Shown piece by piece: positions 53,703 to 62,411 of a DNA stretch of 64,000 bases. Origin of the DNA: Mesorhizobium shangrilense. GTDB lineage: Bacteria; Pseudomonadota; Alphaproteobacteria; Rhizobiales; Rhizobiaceae. The stretch covers positions 186,001-250,000 of the forward strand of contig NZ_JAQGPN010000001.1 in NCBI RefSeq assembly GCF_028826155.1, given 5' to 3'. The number at the start of each line of letters is the position of its first letter. Within the stretch, counting starts at the first letter, position 1. The position numbers and the translations under genes were made by a program. Under the pieces are notes generated by a model. The model ran no database searches. It saw only the letters and a program-made list of their open reading frames with translations, and was not told the DNA's origin.

Positions 53703-53969
53703 ATGGACGGCAAGATGCTGGCCCGGCTCGGGGCCGTGGTGTTCATCGCCATCGCCGTCACGGCGACCGCAATCGACATGGCGCGGAAGGACGAGCCTTC
53801 CGCGCCACCCTCTGCGCCGGCCTTCCAGCCCCCGGCCGATCCGTTGCGCGAAACCCTGCGCCGTTGCCAGCAGCTTGGCGAGGCGGCGGCGAGCGATACG
53901 GATTGCCTCGCCGCATGGGCAGAATCCCGCGACCGCTTCCTCGGCCGTGACCGCAGCGAGGCGCGCTGA
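53703..53969 (+). CDS. Putative entry-exclusion protein TrbK-alt
   Basis: An 88-aa protein with one N-terminal membrane helix (LARLGAVVFIAIAVTATAI) and conserved DPLRETLRRCQQLGEAA and CLAAWAESRDRFLG. It sits at the trbK position between trbJ and trbL, where entry-exclusion proteins block redundant transfer. It is not a lipoprotein, unlike classical TrbK. Confidence 0.88.
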   Translation: MDGKMLARLGAVVFIAIAVTATAIDMARKDEPSAPPSAPAFQPPADPLRETLRRCQQLGEAAASDTDCLAAWAESRDRFLGRDRSEAR

Positions 53970-53971
53970 CC

Positions 53972-55357
53972 ATGGGCAACACGGGCGTCATCGACAATTT
54001 CCTTGGGGTATTCACCTCTTACATCGACAGCGGTTTCGGCCTGCTCGGCGGCGAGGTGGCCTTCATCGCCACGACGCTGATCGTCATCGACGTGACACTC
54101 GCCGCGCTCTTTTGGGCATGGGGCGCGGATGACGACATTATCGCCCGGCTGGTCAAAAAGACGCTGTTCATCGGCGTCTTCGCCTACATCATCGGCAATT
54201 GGAACAATCTAGCCCGCATCGTCTTCGAGAGCTTCGCCGGCCTCGGCCTCATGGCGTCGGGCACCGGCTTTTCCGTCACCGATCTGATGCGGCCGGGCCG
54301 CGTGGCGCAGACCGGCCTCGACGCCGGCCGCCCGCTGCTCGATTCCATTTCCGACCTGATGGGCTGGATCGCCTTTTTCGAGAACTTCATCCAGATCGCG
54401 TGCCTGTTGTTCGCATGGGCGCTGGTGGTGCTGGCCTTCTTCATCCTCGCCATCCAGCTTTTCGTGACCCTGATCGAGTTCAAGCTGACCACGCTTGCCG
54501 GCTTCGTCCTCATCCCCTTCGGCCTTTTCGGCAAGACCGCCTTCATGGCCGAAAAGGTGCTCGGCAACGTAGTGTCGTCCGGCATCAAGGTCTTGGTGCT
54601 CGCCGTCATCATCGGCATCGGCAGCACCCTGTTTTCGCAATTCACGGCCGGTTTCGGCGGGGCAACCCCGACCATCGACGACGCCATGGCGATTGTGCTC
54701 GCCGCGCTGTCGCTGCTCGGCCTCGGCATCTTCGGCCCCGGCATCGCCAACGGCATCGTCTCGGGTGGACCGCAGCTCGGCGCGGGCGCAGCCGTGGGAA
54801 CCGGCCTCGCTGCTGGCGGCATGGTGCTTGCGGGCGGCGCGGCGGCCGGTGGCGGGGCCATGCTTGCCGCGAAGGGTGGCGCTGCTGCCCTGTCCGGTGG
54901 AGCCGCGGCCGTTCGCGGAGGCGCAACGGCCGCGGGCGCGGCGACCGCTGCCTATAGCCTCGGCTCGCTCGGCCAGACCGGGGCGGCGGGAGTTGCCTCC
55001 GGCCTTGGCGGTGTCGCCCGAGCGGCAGGCTCGGCCGCCGTCTCGCCGCTCAAACGCGCAGCCTCCAGCGCAACATCCCAAGCAAGCGAAAGCGTCAAGT
55101 CCAGCTTCTCCGCTGGCGCAAAGGCCGGCTTCGGCGCGACTGGCGGCAGCTCGACCATGGGCACGGTCGGCGGCGCGAGCGCCGCCCCGGCCGCCGCGCC
55201 GCCGACTTCCCCCGATGGTCCCCCGGCTTGGGCGCAGCGGATGCAGCGCCGGCAAGCCCTCAACCACGGCACCACCATGACAGCCCATGCCGTCCGCTCC
55301 GGCGACAGCCACGGCTCCGGTTCCTCTGTCAACCTTTCCGAAAGTGACCGCTCATGA
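53972..55357 (+). CDS. trbL: TrbL (VirB6-like) channel protein
   Basis: A 461-aa polytopic membrane protein with about six membrane segments in residues 20-260, then a long Gly/Ala-rich low-complexity tail (about 265-410) and a hydrophilic C-terminus. This is the TrbL layout. It overlaps trbF by 4 bp. Confidence 0.92.
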   Translation: MGNTGVIDNFLGVFTSYIDSGFGLLGGEVAFIATTLIVIDVTLAALFWAWGADDDIIARLVKKTLFIGVFAYIIGNWNNLARIVFESFAGLGLMASGTGFSVTDLMRPGRVAQTGLDAGRPLLDSISDLMGWIAFFENFIQIACLLFAWALVVLAFFILAIQLFVTLIEFKLTTLAGFVLIPFGLFGKTAFMAEKVLGNVVSSGIKVLVLAVIIGIGSTLFSQFTAGFGGATPTIDDAMAIVLAALSLLGLGIFGPGIANGIVSGGPQLGAGAAVGTGLAAGGMVLAGGAAAGGGAMLAAKGGAAALSGGAAAVRGGATAAGAATAAYSLGSLGQTGAAGVASGLGGVARAAGSAAVSPLKRAASSATSQASESVKSSFSAGAKAGFGATGGSSTMGTVGGASAAPAAAPPTSPDGPPAWAQRMQRRQALNHGTTMTAHAVRSGDSHGSGSSVNLSESDRS

Positions 55358-56043
55358 GCATCTTCAAACGACCAGCAACCCACTACGGCAAATCGCCAGA
55401 ACCCGAGACGCCCTACAGACGAGCCGCGCAGGCATGGGACGAGCGCATCGGCTCGGCCCGCGTGCAGGCGAAAAACTGGCGGCTCATGGCCTTCGGCTCC
55501 CTGATCCTTTCGGCCGGCTTCGCCTCGGCGCTGGTCTGGCAATCGGCACGCGGGACCGTGGTGCCGTGGGTGGTGCAGGTCGATAATCTAGGACAGGCGC
55601 AGACCGTCGCGCCCGCCAACGCCGACTATCGGCCCAACGATCCGCAGATCGCGTTCCATCTCGGCCGCTTCATCGAGCAGGTCCGCGCGATCCCGGCCGA
55701 CGCGATCATTGTCCGCCAGAACTGGCTTCGCGCCTATGAATGGACCACGGATCGCGGCGCGGCGGCGCTCAACGACTACGCCCGCGCCAATGATCCTTTC
55801 GCGAAGGTCGGCCGTCAGCAGGTCGCCGTCGAAGTCTCGAGCGTCATCCGCGCATCGCCGAACAGCTTCCGGGTGGCGTGGACCGAACGCCATTTCGAGA
55901 ACGGCCAGCTTTCCAGCACCGAACGATGGACGGCGATCCTCACCATCGTCATCCAGCCGCCGCGCGACGCCGAGCGCCTGCGCGCCAACCCGTTGGGAAT
56001 CTATGTCAATGCAATTTCATGGTCGCGGGAGATGAGCCAATGA
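55354..56043 (+). CDS. trbF: TrbF (VirB8-like) protein
   Basis: A 229-aa inner-membrane protein with one N-terminal helix (LMAFGSLILSAGFASALVW) and a periplasmic domain starting GTVVPWVVQVDNLGQA, ending with the family motif NPLGIYVNAISWSREM. It overlaps trbG by 4 bp. Confidence 0.93.
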   Translation: MSIFKRPATHYGKSPEPETPYRRAAQAWDERIGSARVQAKNWRLMAFGSLILSAGFASALVWQSARGTVVPWVVQVDNLGQAQTVAPANADYRPNDPQIAFHLGRFIEQVRAIPADAIIVRQNWLRAYEWTTDRGAAALNDYARANDPFAKVGRQQVAVEVSSVIRASPNSFRVAWTERHFENGQLSSTERWTAILTIVIQPPRDAERLRANPLGIYVNAISWSREMSQ

Positions 56044-57041
56044 GGACGATCACCCGCATCCCGACAATCGCGGCCATGCTGCTTTCGGCAACCATGCTCG
56101 CAGGCTGCGCCACCAACCGGACGCCGCAATTCAGCTATGACTCCAGCGTTCCGCCGCTGCCGACCGTGCAGGCGGCGGCAACCGACAACACGCCCCGGCC
56201 GTTGCATGTGCCCCCGGCATGGACCGTCGCACGCGGCGGCACGGCTGCCGGCACGCCGACCGGCCGCGTCGAGAACGCCAATGCAGCCGCTCGCGTCGAG
56301 CCGCGCCGGGAAGGCTACTACAACGCGATCCAGATTTATCCGTGGTCAGAAGGCGCGCTCTATCAGGTCTATGCCGCAGTCGGGCAGATCACGACGATCG
56401 CGCTGGAGCCGGGCGAAAGCCTGACAGGCGCGGGGCCGATTGCGGCGGGCGACACCGCCCGCTGGATCATCGGCGACACCGAGAGCGGGAGCGGTGCAAA
56501 TCGCCGTGTCCATATCCTCGTGAAGCCGACACGGCCGGACATTTCCACCAACCTTGTCGTCACCACCGACCGACGCACCTACATGATCGAGCTGCGCGCG
56601 CGGGAATCGCTCTACATGCCCGCCGTGGCATGGGCCTATCCCGCGCTGCCAGCAGGCCAGCGCCAGACCGTCCCGGCCGCGCCAATCATCCCGGCCGAGG
56701 CTGCGCGGAACTATCGCTATGGCTTGCAGGTGCAGGGCGACAGCCCGCCATGGCGGCCGGTTTCCGTCTTCGACGATGGCCGCCGTGTCTATGTGGTCTT
56801 CCCGGCCGGGATCGTGCAGGGCGAGATGCCGCCGATCTTTGTGCTCGGCGCCAATGGCGAACCGCAGATCGTCAACAGCCGCGTCCACCAGAACGTCTTG
56901 ATCGTGGACCGCCTGTTCGGGGCGGCCGAGCTGCGCCTTGGCAGCGGCAATCGCCAGCAGGTCGTCAGGATCGTCCGCACCAATCCGACGCATGCGGCAG
57001 CAGAATCGGCCAGCGCAACCATAGGAGGATCGTCCTCATGA
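56040..57041 (+). CDS. trbG: TrbG (VirB9-like) lipoprotein
   Basis: A 333-aa outer-membrane-linked channel component. The lipobox LAGC (Cys22) ends the signal peptide. The mature part shows IQIYPWSEGALYQVYA, TDRRTYMIELRAR and the C-terminal RVHQNVLIVDRLF block. The start is inside the trbF stop (ATGA); an open frame from 55878 is shadow. Confidence 0.93.
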   Translation: MRTITRIPTIAAMLLSATMLAGCATNRTPQFSYDSSVPPLPTVQAAATDNTPRPLHVPPAWTVARGGTAAGTPTGRVENANAAARVEPRREGYYNAIQIYPWSEGALYQVYAAVGQITTIALEPGESLTGAGPIAAGDTARWIIGDTESGSGANRRVHILVKPTRPDISTNLVVTTDRRTYMIELRARESLYMPAVAWAYPALPAGQRQTVPAAPIIPAEAARNYRYGLQVQGDSPPWRPVSVFDDGRRVYVVFPAGIVQGEMPPIFVLGANGEPQIVNSRVHQNVLIVDRLFGAAELRLGSGNRQQVVRIVRTNPTHAAAESASATIGGSSS

Positions 57042-58159
57042 GCGATACCGACACAGCAGCTCCCATGCGGCTTCGCGCCGAACCGCCGCGCGTCACCCGC
57101 CTGTCGCGCAAGATGCTGGCGGGCGTCGGCGCTGTCGCACTTCTAGGCATCGGGGGCGCATTGATCTACACGCTCCAGACCCGCGATGCAGGGCCGGGCG
57201 GCGACGAACTCTATTCGACCGAGAACCGACCAACGGCGGACGGACTCGCCGGCCTGCCGCGCGACTACACCGGCCCGTTGCTCGGCCCCGCACTGCCCGG
57301 CGACCTCGGCCGTCCGATCCTTGACGCACACAACCGGGGGCAACCAGTTGTGCCGCCCGTCATGGCGACGCCCACAGTCGATCCCGAGGAAGAACGCCGC
57401 CGCGCCGAGGAAGAAGCCGCGCGCTTGAGCAACGTGTTCTTCCAGTCTGGCCCACGCACGGGATCGCCAGCGGGTACGGCCATGCCCGGCCTTGCCGGCC
57501 TTGGCGGACAGCCCGCGACGCAGGACCGGCATACGGCGTTCCTCAACGGGCCGGTAGACCGGCAGACTGTCGCGCCGGATCGCGTCGCGCCGCCAGCATC
57601 GCCCTACATCCTTCAGGCCGGGGCCGTGATCCCAGCCGCGCTCATTACCGGCATACGTTCCGACCTTCCGGGCCAGATCACTGCGCAAGTCACCGAGAAC
57701 GTCTATGACAGCCCGACCGGCAGCCTGCTCCTAATCCCGCAGGGCACGCGCATCATCGGCCAATACGATGACGGCGTGACCTTCGGCCAGCGCCGCGTCC
57801 TGCTTGTGTGGAACCGCCTGATCCTGCCGGGCGGACACTCCATCGTCCTTGAGCGCCTGCCGGGCGCGGACGCCAACGGCTATGCCGGGCTAGAGGACGG
57901 GATTGATTATCATTGGTGGGATTTGATGAAGGCCGCAGGGCTGTCCACGCTCCTCGCAGTCGGCACGGAGCTGGCGACCAGCGACGAGGACCGGCTGATC
58001 CGGGCCATCCGCGACGGGGCGCAGGATACCGTCAATCAGGCAGGCCAGCAGATCGTCCAGCGCCAGTTGCAGGTCACGCCGACGCTCACCATCCGGCCGG
58101 GCTTCCCGGTGAGGATCATCGTCACCCGCGACCTTGTGTTCGAGCCGGCAGGAGATTGA
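57038..58159 (+). CDS. trbI: TrbI (VirB10-like) protein
   Basis: A 373-aa protein that bridges inner and outer membranes. There is one transmembrane helix (LAGVGAVALLGIGGALIYTL), a Pro-rich periplasmic linker, and the conserved C-terminal barrel (ILQAGAVIPAALITGIRSDL, LLIPQGTRIIGQYD, PGADANGYAGLEDG). The start overlaps the trbG stop. Confidence 0.94.
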   Translation: MSDTDTAAPMRLRAEPPRVTRLSRKMLAGVGAVALLGIGGALIYTLQTRDAGPGGDELYSTENRPTADGLAGLPRDYTGPLLGPALPGDLGRPILDAHNRGQPVVPPVMATPTVDPEEERRRAEEEAARLSNVFFQSGPRTGSPAGTAMPGLAGLGGQPATQDRHTAFLNGPVDRQTVAPDRVAPPASPYILQAGAVIPAALITGIRSDLPGQITAQVTENVYDSPTGSLLLIPQGTRIIGQYDDGVTFGQRRVLLVWNRLILPGGHSIVLERLPGADANGYAGLEDGIDYHWWDLMKAAGLSTLLAVGTELATSDEDRLIRAIRDGAQDTVNQAGQQIVQRQLQVTPTLTIRPGFPVRIIVTRDLVFEPAGD

Positions 58160-58161
58160 CT

Positions 58162-58383
58162 ATGATCAAGCTGAAACTCGGCCCGCTGCCCGACGACAAG
58201 CCCGTCAAGGTGACGGTGGAGTTGCCTGCGCCGCTTCACCGCGATCTGGTCGCCTATGCCGAGGTGCTGGCCCGCGAGAGCGGCCAGCCTGTAACCGATC
58301 CCGTCAGGCTGATCGTGCCCATGCTGGAGCGGTTCATCGCCACGGATCGAGGGTTTGCCAAAGCACGACGCGGCGCAAGTTAA
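58162..58383 (+). CDS. DUF2274 family protein, last gene of the trb operon
   Basis: A 73-aa protein: KLKLGPLPDDKPVKVTVELP then helices (RDLVAYAEVLARESGQ), resembling a ribbon-helix-helix layout. It always follows trbI in these elements; function unknown. It marks the end of the recognisable transfer region. Confidence 0.88.
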   Translation: MIKLKLGPLPDDKPVKVTVELPAPLHRDLVAYAEVLARESGQPVTDPVRLIVPMLERFIATDRGFAKARRGAS

Positions 58384-58609
58384 TTCTGGCTGGTTTCGAC
58401 GCAATTTCGGTCGCTCTTGGTCGTTTGGGAGTTGCCGAAAGCTGCCGTTCGTGCTGCGCCTAAGGGCCATTGTAGGAGATCGAAGACAAGGCCAATGTGT
58501 TCTGCTGCTAATCTGTGAATGGCCACAGACCAAGGCGCCCAAGCACGCCAGCGTTTTATCGGGGGCTGCCGTCCTGGATGTGGGCGTCACCGCGGACGTC
58601 AGGCCGGAG

Positions 58610-60345
58610 TCATTTAGAATTCCGCCAATTCTCAAAAACATCTTCTAAACGCCAGTCTTTTGCCAAGCGCCGCAATGCAACTTTCTGGCGCTCTTCAATG
58701 TCTGCCGGCGTCCATGTCGAATAGGCCCGCACCTCGTTAGTCAGGGTGAATGCGCAGGAATTTCCAGGCGCGAAGTACTGGTTCTTTTTGATATCAAACT
58801 CGAAATTTCGGGCTGCCGCGTTTTTTCGAAAGTTAAGCAGCACAAGATTTCCAAGGGTGTGAAGCCTAGAACTGTGCGCCTCGGGATCGGTAAACCATCT
58901 TGCCCACTGAGAATTGTCCGGGAGGGTCTGGGGGCATACGTGTTCGACCGAAATTGTCGGATAGTCGTAGATGGCCGACCCGTCCGTTGAGGCTTGTTCC
59001 AGCCGGAGCAAGATCGGCTTCACAACCCGCGTTGCGAGATACACATCACCGTCCAATCCGTTGAACAGGGCGAAGGCTTCCGCCTGGGTGAGGGTGAATC
59101 CTGTCGAGCGATCCTTCACACTGATCCTTGGCTTTGGCTCCGCAAGTGGTTCCAGTGCGTCCAGTACATCGGCATATCGCGACATACGCGCATTCACGTC
59201 CGCACGCACCATGAAGAGATAGTATGCCAGTCTCTCTAGCTGGAACACGATCTCGGGCACGTCATCCCGCTTCCCCTCGTTGTTCTGCCTGAGACAGAGT
59301 AAAAGTGGCGGAAGCCAGTCTTTGTTGTCCAGTCGATCCAGGGATCGCACGAGGTCGGCCGTCTGCGATCCAAACCTTTTTCTGAGCTCGGCGTCATTCT
59401 GCGACAGCGTGAAGGCGTCGGCATAGGGTTCGAGGACCTTGTCGCGAACCCGACGGGGTCTTGGCGAAAGATCGGGACCTGCTCAGGGAACCCGTTCTCA
59501 AGTGCGGAACGGGGTTTGTCGCGCTCGAAAATCATCCGAATATGTGTGAATAGATCGCTGAATTTTCCTCGTTCAAGGGCAACCTCGATGTCTTCCCATC
59601 GCTGGGAAAGGTGACGCTCTTTCAGCTCTCCCGCGCGCTCCAAGAGGTCGGCCTTGAGGATATCTGTCGCGGACAGGTCCATCCCTCGCGCGTTGAGCAC
59701 CGTGAAGATGCGCCGAGCGGCGGTCTGGGTCGGGACCTCCACAACGACGAGGTAACAGCTCTGCAGGAGAAAACGCAAAAGCTCACTCCGCTTGTCTTCG
59801 CCCATTTCCACTAGCTTCGCGCGAATGATCGCAGCGTTTTCAATGATCCTGGCCTTCGCTCCGGACTGGCCGTGAGTCGACGGGAGGCTGTCGGTCGCCC
59901 TCCGCGTCTGAATGTGCTTCTCGAAGAAGGCTTGATCCTTCTGCCTCAGTTGCAGTCGCAACGCCTCGAGGATGCCTTCGTCCTCGTTGGCGACCTGCTT
60001 GATATAGGTCTCGCGGCTGGCTTGTTTCACGGGGTCTTCCGTCAAGTCGCGGATTACGCTGAAGAGGATCGTCAGCGTCGTCAGGCGCTGTTGCCCATCA
60101 ACGATCCGCGAGTCCGGGCTCCCGTGCATTTTGACGAGAACGATGCTGCCCAGGAAATAAAACCCCTCTGACCGCGACTCCGGCCCCATGGCATCCAAAA
60201 GGTCCGCTAGGAGTTCTTCGACCTGGATAGTCTCCCACGCATAGGGGCGCTGATAGGCTGGGATCGTGAAGGCATAGTCCTTGGAGAACACCTCCGCGAT
60301 CTTCTTGTGGGCGGCCTCAATGCGAAGCTGGGCAACATCCTGCAT
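58610..60345 (-). pseudogene. GmrSD-type DUF262/DUF1524 protein, frameshifted
   Basis: The N-terminal part (from 60345) has the DUF262 ParB/Srx-like nucleotidase features: IPAYQRPYAWE, FYFLGSIVLV and RIVDGQQRLTTLTILF. At about 59446-59455 the frame breaks; one base seems missing in the codons after DPVGF. The -1 frame continues RDKVLEPYADAF and reaches the DUF1524 His-Asn-His-like region (PTISVEHVCPQTL, then LHTLGNLVLLNFRKNAAARN). Joined, the protein would be about 578 aa, normal for the modification-dependent GmrSD restriction family. The conservation on both sides suggests a recent mutation or a sequence error. Confidence 0.8.
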
Positions 60346-60558
60346 GATCAGTCCTTCAGGTTCGAGCTATTGGCTTGTGCGTCACGCTTCTCGAGCCGAG
60401 GTCAGGCAAGTTGCCGTCTCGCTCAGCCTCCATCGAAAAGTCTGTCTATCACATTCAGACCCCAATCAGCCGTTCAAGGTTAATTCGCAACTTCCGATAC
60501 TGGTCCCTCGTTGTTCAGGACCGTGCGAACTGCTTTACCGTGGCGGTCGTAGCGGCTC

Positions 60559-61110
60559 TCATTTAGGCGTCGGCGGATGATCGACCGAAAAATCATAATG
60601 CCCTTCGGCGATTTTCCTTTGGGCTTCTTCGAAGGCCCACTCCGGCGGCGTGATGCTGCTGCTTCGCGCGACATCCATCCGATCCATCAACTCGGCCAAA
60701 GCATCTTCTGCCGCCTGCAGATCGCTCAATGTGGTGATATTTGCGGTGCGGCGAAAGCGATCCTGTAGCGCCTTATAATTCGCCGCCAGCCGCGAAATTT
60801 CATCCGCGCTGGTTTCGAACTTCAAGGCATCAGCTAGGGCCGGGAACAAGCTAGCGATGAATGCCAGAACGGCCACGATCCAATCGAATCCCCAATCCTG
60901 CAGAATCGAAAGACCGGCGATGCCCCCGATGACGATCGGCGCCGCCACGAAGAATTGCTTTTGCCGGCGGACCCGCCGAAGCCAAATGTAAAGCGTGGTG
61001 GAAGTGTATAGGCAGGATTCCTCCTGCCGTCGGCATTCCGCGATGATTGCCTTTCGGTGGTCTTCTATGAGACGTGTATCGGAATTCGATCCCCGAATAT
61101 CTTCTGCCAT
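60559..61110 (-). CDS. SLATT-domain 2TM effector of a CBASS
   Basis: A 183-aa membrane protein. Two transmembrane helices (FFVAAPIVIGGIAGLSIL near 52-69 and WIVAVLAFIASLFPALADAL near 77-96) are followed by a helical cytoplasmic tail (ETSADEISRLAANYKALQ). This is the SLATT layout (SMODS/SLOG-associated two-TM), thought to form pores after cyclic nucleotide sensing. It overlaps the CD-NTase gene by 46 bp and must act with it. Confidence 0.82.
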   Translation of the reverse strand: MAEDIRGSNSDTRLIEDHRKAIIAECRRQEESCLYTSTTLYIWLRRVRRQKQFFVAAPIVIGGIAGLSILQDWGFDWIVAVLAFIASLFPALADALKFETSADEISRLAANYKALQDRFRRTANITTLSDLQAAEDALAELMDRMDVARSSSITPPEWAFEEAQRKIAEGHYDFSVDHPPTPK

Positions 61111-61955
61111 TCTTCGCCCGCCGAGATCGTGTAATCGTTGTATTCATCCGCGCACGCCCGCAGAGCGCGATCGCGCGCGGTTTGCGCCCTCGATAGCCAC
61201 GCATCCCCTAGATTTGTGGATTCAAAGGTGCCAGGGATGGTCAAGTTCGCCCAAGCCTTGTTGCATAGCCAGGCGAAGAAATCCCGCATGAACCAATCGT
61301 ACCAATAGTAGTCGCGTTGCCGAAACTCGTAGGTCGTCATGAATTCGGCCACGAGCAACTCGACTTGGTAGGATTTCAGCGGCACGTTGCAATGCCGCTT
61401 CCACGTTTTGAGCATCTGCGCCATCGGCCGCACGTTACCGCTTGCGTTGCCATCTGCGGTATCGATGAAGGCGATCTCGGCTTGGGGATCGACGAGCTTC
61501 CATCGGCCGCCATCGTTCGTGTCCGGCATATAGAATCGGCCATAATCGTCGTATCGGAACGCCGGCACCACCTCTACGGTAATGGTATTAAAGCCGACGA
61601 TAACCACTTGCCCATCGCCGCGTATGCTCGTTTGCGGGTAGGTGGTGAGAAGATGCCCGCGAACTTCTTGAAGCAACGCCGATTGCTTGTTGCCCTGATA
61701 GGTTTCGATCCGGTGGTAAACTTCGACGGGCAATTCAAAAAAGATATCGATATCGGTTGGCGGGGCGACGGCCGTTCCTTTGCCCCACGATCCTACGATG
61801 AACCCGCGCGGGCTTTCGGTGGATTCGTCGTAATACGCCCGGTGAAGCGATTTCCGCACGCCATGTTGCTTGCCCAAGCCATCATCGATCTGATCCTTGG
61901 ATAAGTTCAAGTCTTCATGAAAGCGTTGGAACCGCTGCCGAACCCCAACCCACAT
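61065..61955 (-). CDS. CD-NTase (SMODS-domain) cyclic nucleotide synthase of a CBASS
   Basis: A 296-aa nucleotidyltransferase making a cyclic oligonucleotide on phage attack. The active site is GSWGKGTAVAPPTDIDIFFEL (the GS loop and DID metal ligands), with a third Asp/Glu expected at TITVEVVPAF. The ATG at 61955 gives the family start (WVGVRQRFQRFHEDL); the frame is open to 61994. With the SLATT gene it forms a minimal two-gene type I CBASS; no cap2/cap3 or HORMA genes are present. Confidence 0.88.
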   Translation of the reverse strand: MWVGVRQRFQRFHEDLNLSKDQIDDGLGKQHGVRKSLHRAYYDESTESPRGFIVGSWGKGTAVAPPTDIDIFFELPVEVYHRIETYQGNKQSALLQEVRGHLLTTYPQTSIRGDGQVVIVGFNTITVEVVPAFRYDDYGRFYMPDTNDGGRWKLVDPQAEIAFIDTADGNASGNVRPMAQMLKTWKRHCNVPLKSYQVELLVAEFMTTYEFRQRDYYWYDWFMRDFFAWLCNKAWANLTIPGTFESTNLGDAWLSRAQTARDRALRACADEYNDYTISAGEEWQKIFGDRIPIHVS

Positions 61956-62411
61956 ACGAATCGCCCCTTGCTTGGGAAAGTATAGGCGGCGCAAGTTTTA
62001 GTTGCACCCGCCGGCTGGCAGCATTCCGCTATAACTTGCGGAAAACGGAGGAAACGAGTGGCCATTGCGGCGCGGATTCAGTGTCCACTGTTGATGGTTA
62101 CTCGCTTCGCCCATTTGAGAGCGGATAGATGGATGGCTGCTTTCTCGAATATGACGCCACAAGCTGTCTATCCGTTATCCACCCCGAAGGAGATGGGCAG
62201 CACCCGACGCAATTGCGGTCATACGAGACGCAGCGTCGCGTTCCCGAGGTCGGTCGTTTAACGGGTTGAATTGCCGCGCCCGCCATCCGCATAGGACGTT
62301 TCATATCCTTGCTGTTCTATAAGATAACGCCCGAGCAATGCCATGGACCGAATGCCGTTAAAATCGAACAATGGGATGTGAAATCCATAATTTTGTCCTA
62401 GACCTTATCTC
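61956..62411. other. Non-coding region between CBASS and KAP NTPase
   Basis: About 455 bp between divergent genes. Short frames (62058-62261 plus, 62098-62304 minus) have no recognisable family. Nothing structured was seen beyond the presumed divergent promoters. Confidence 0.5.

Noticed and set aside
56219..57037. Extension of trbI 273 codons upstream in the same frame
   Set aside because: It overlaps trbG in another frame and is Arg-rich; TrbI homologues begin at the ATG at 57038 that overlaps the trbG stop.
32155..58383. tRNA gene or integrase marking the conjugative-element ends
   Set aside because: No tRNA-like sequence or tyrosine/serine recombinase was found in the window; the ends must be set by comparison with other genomes.
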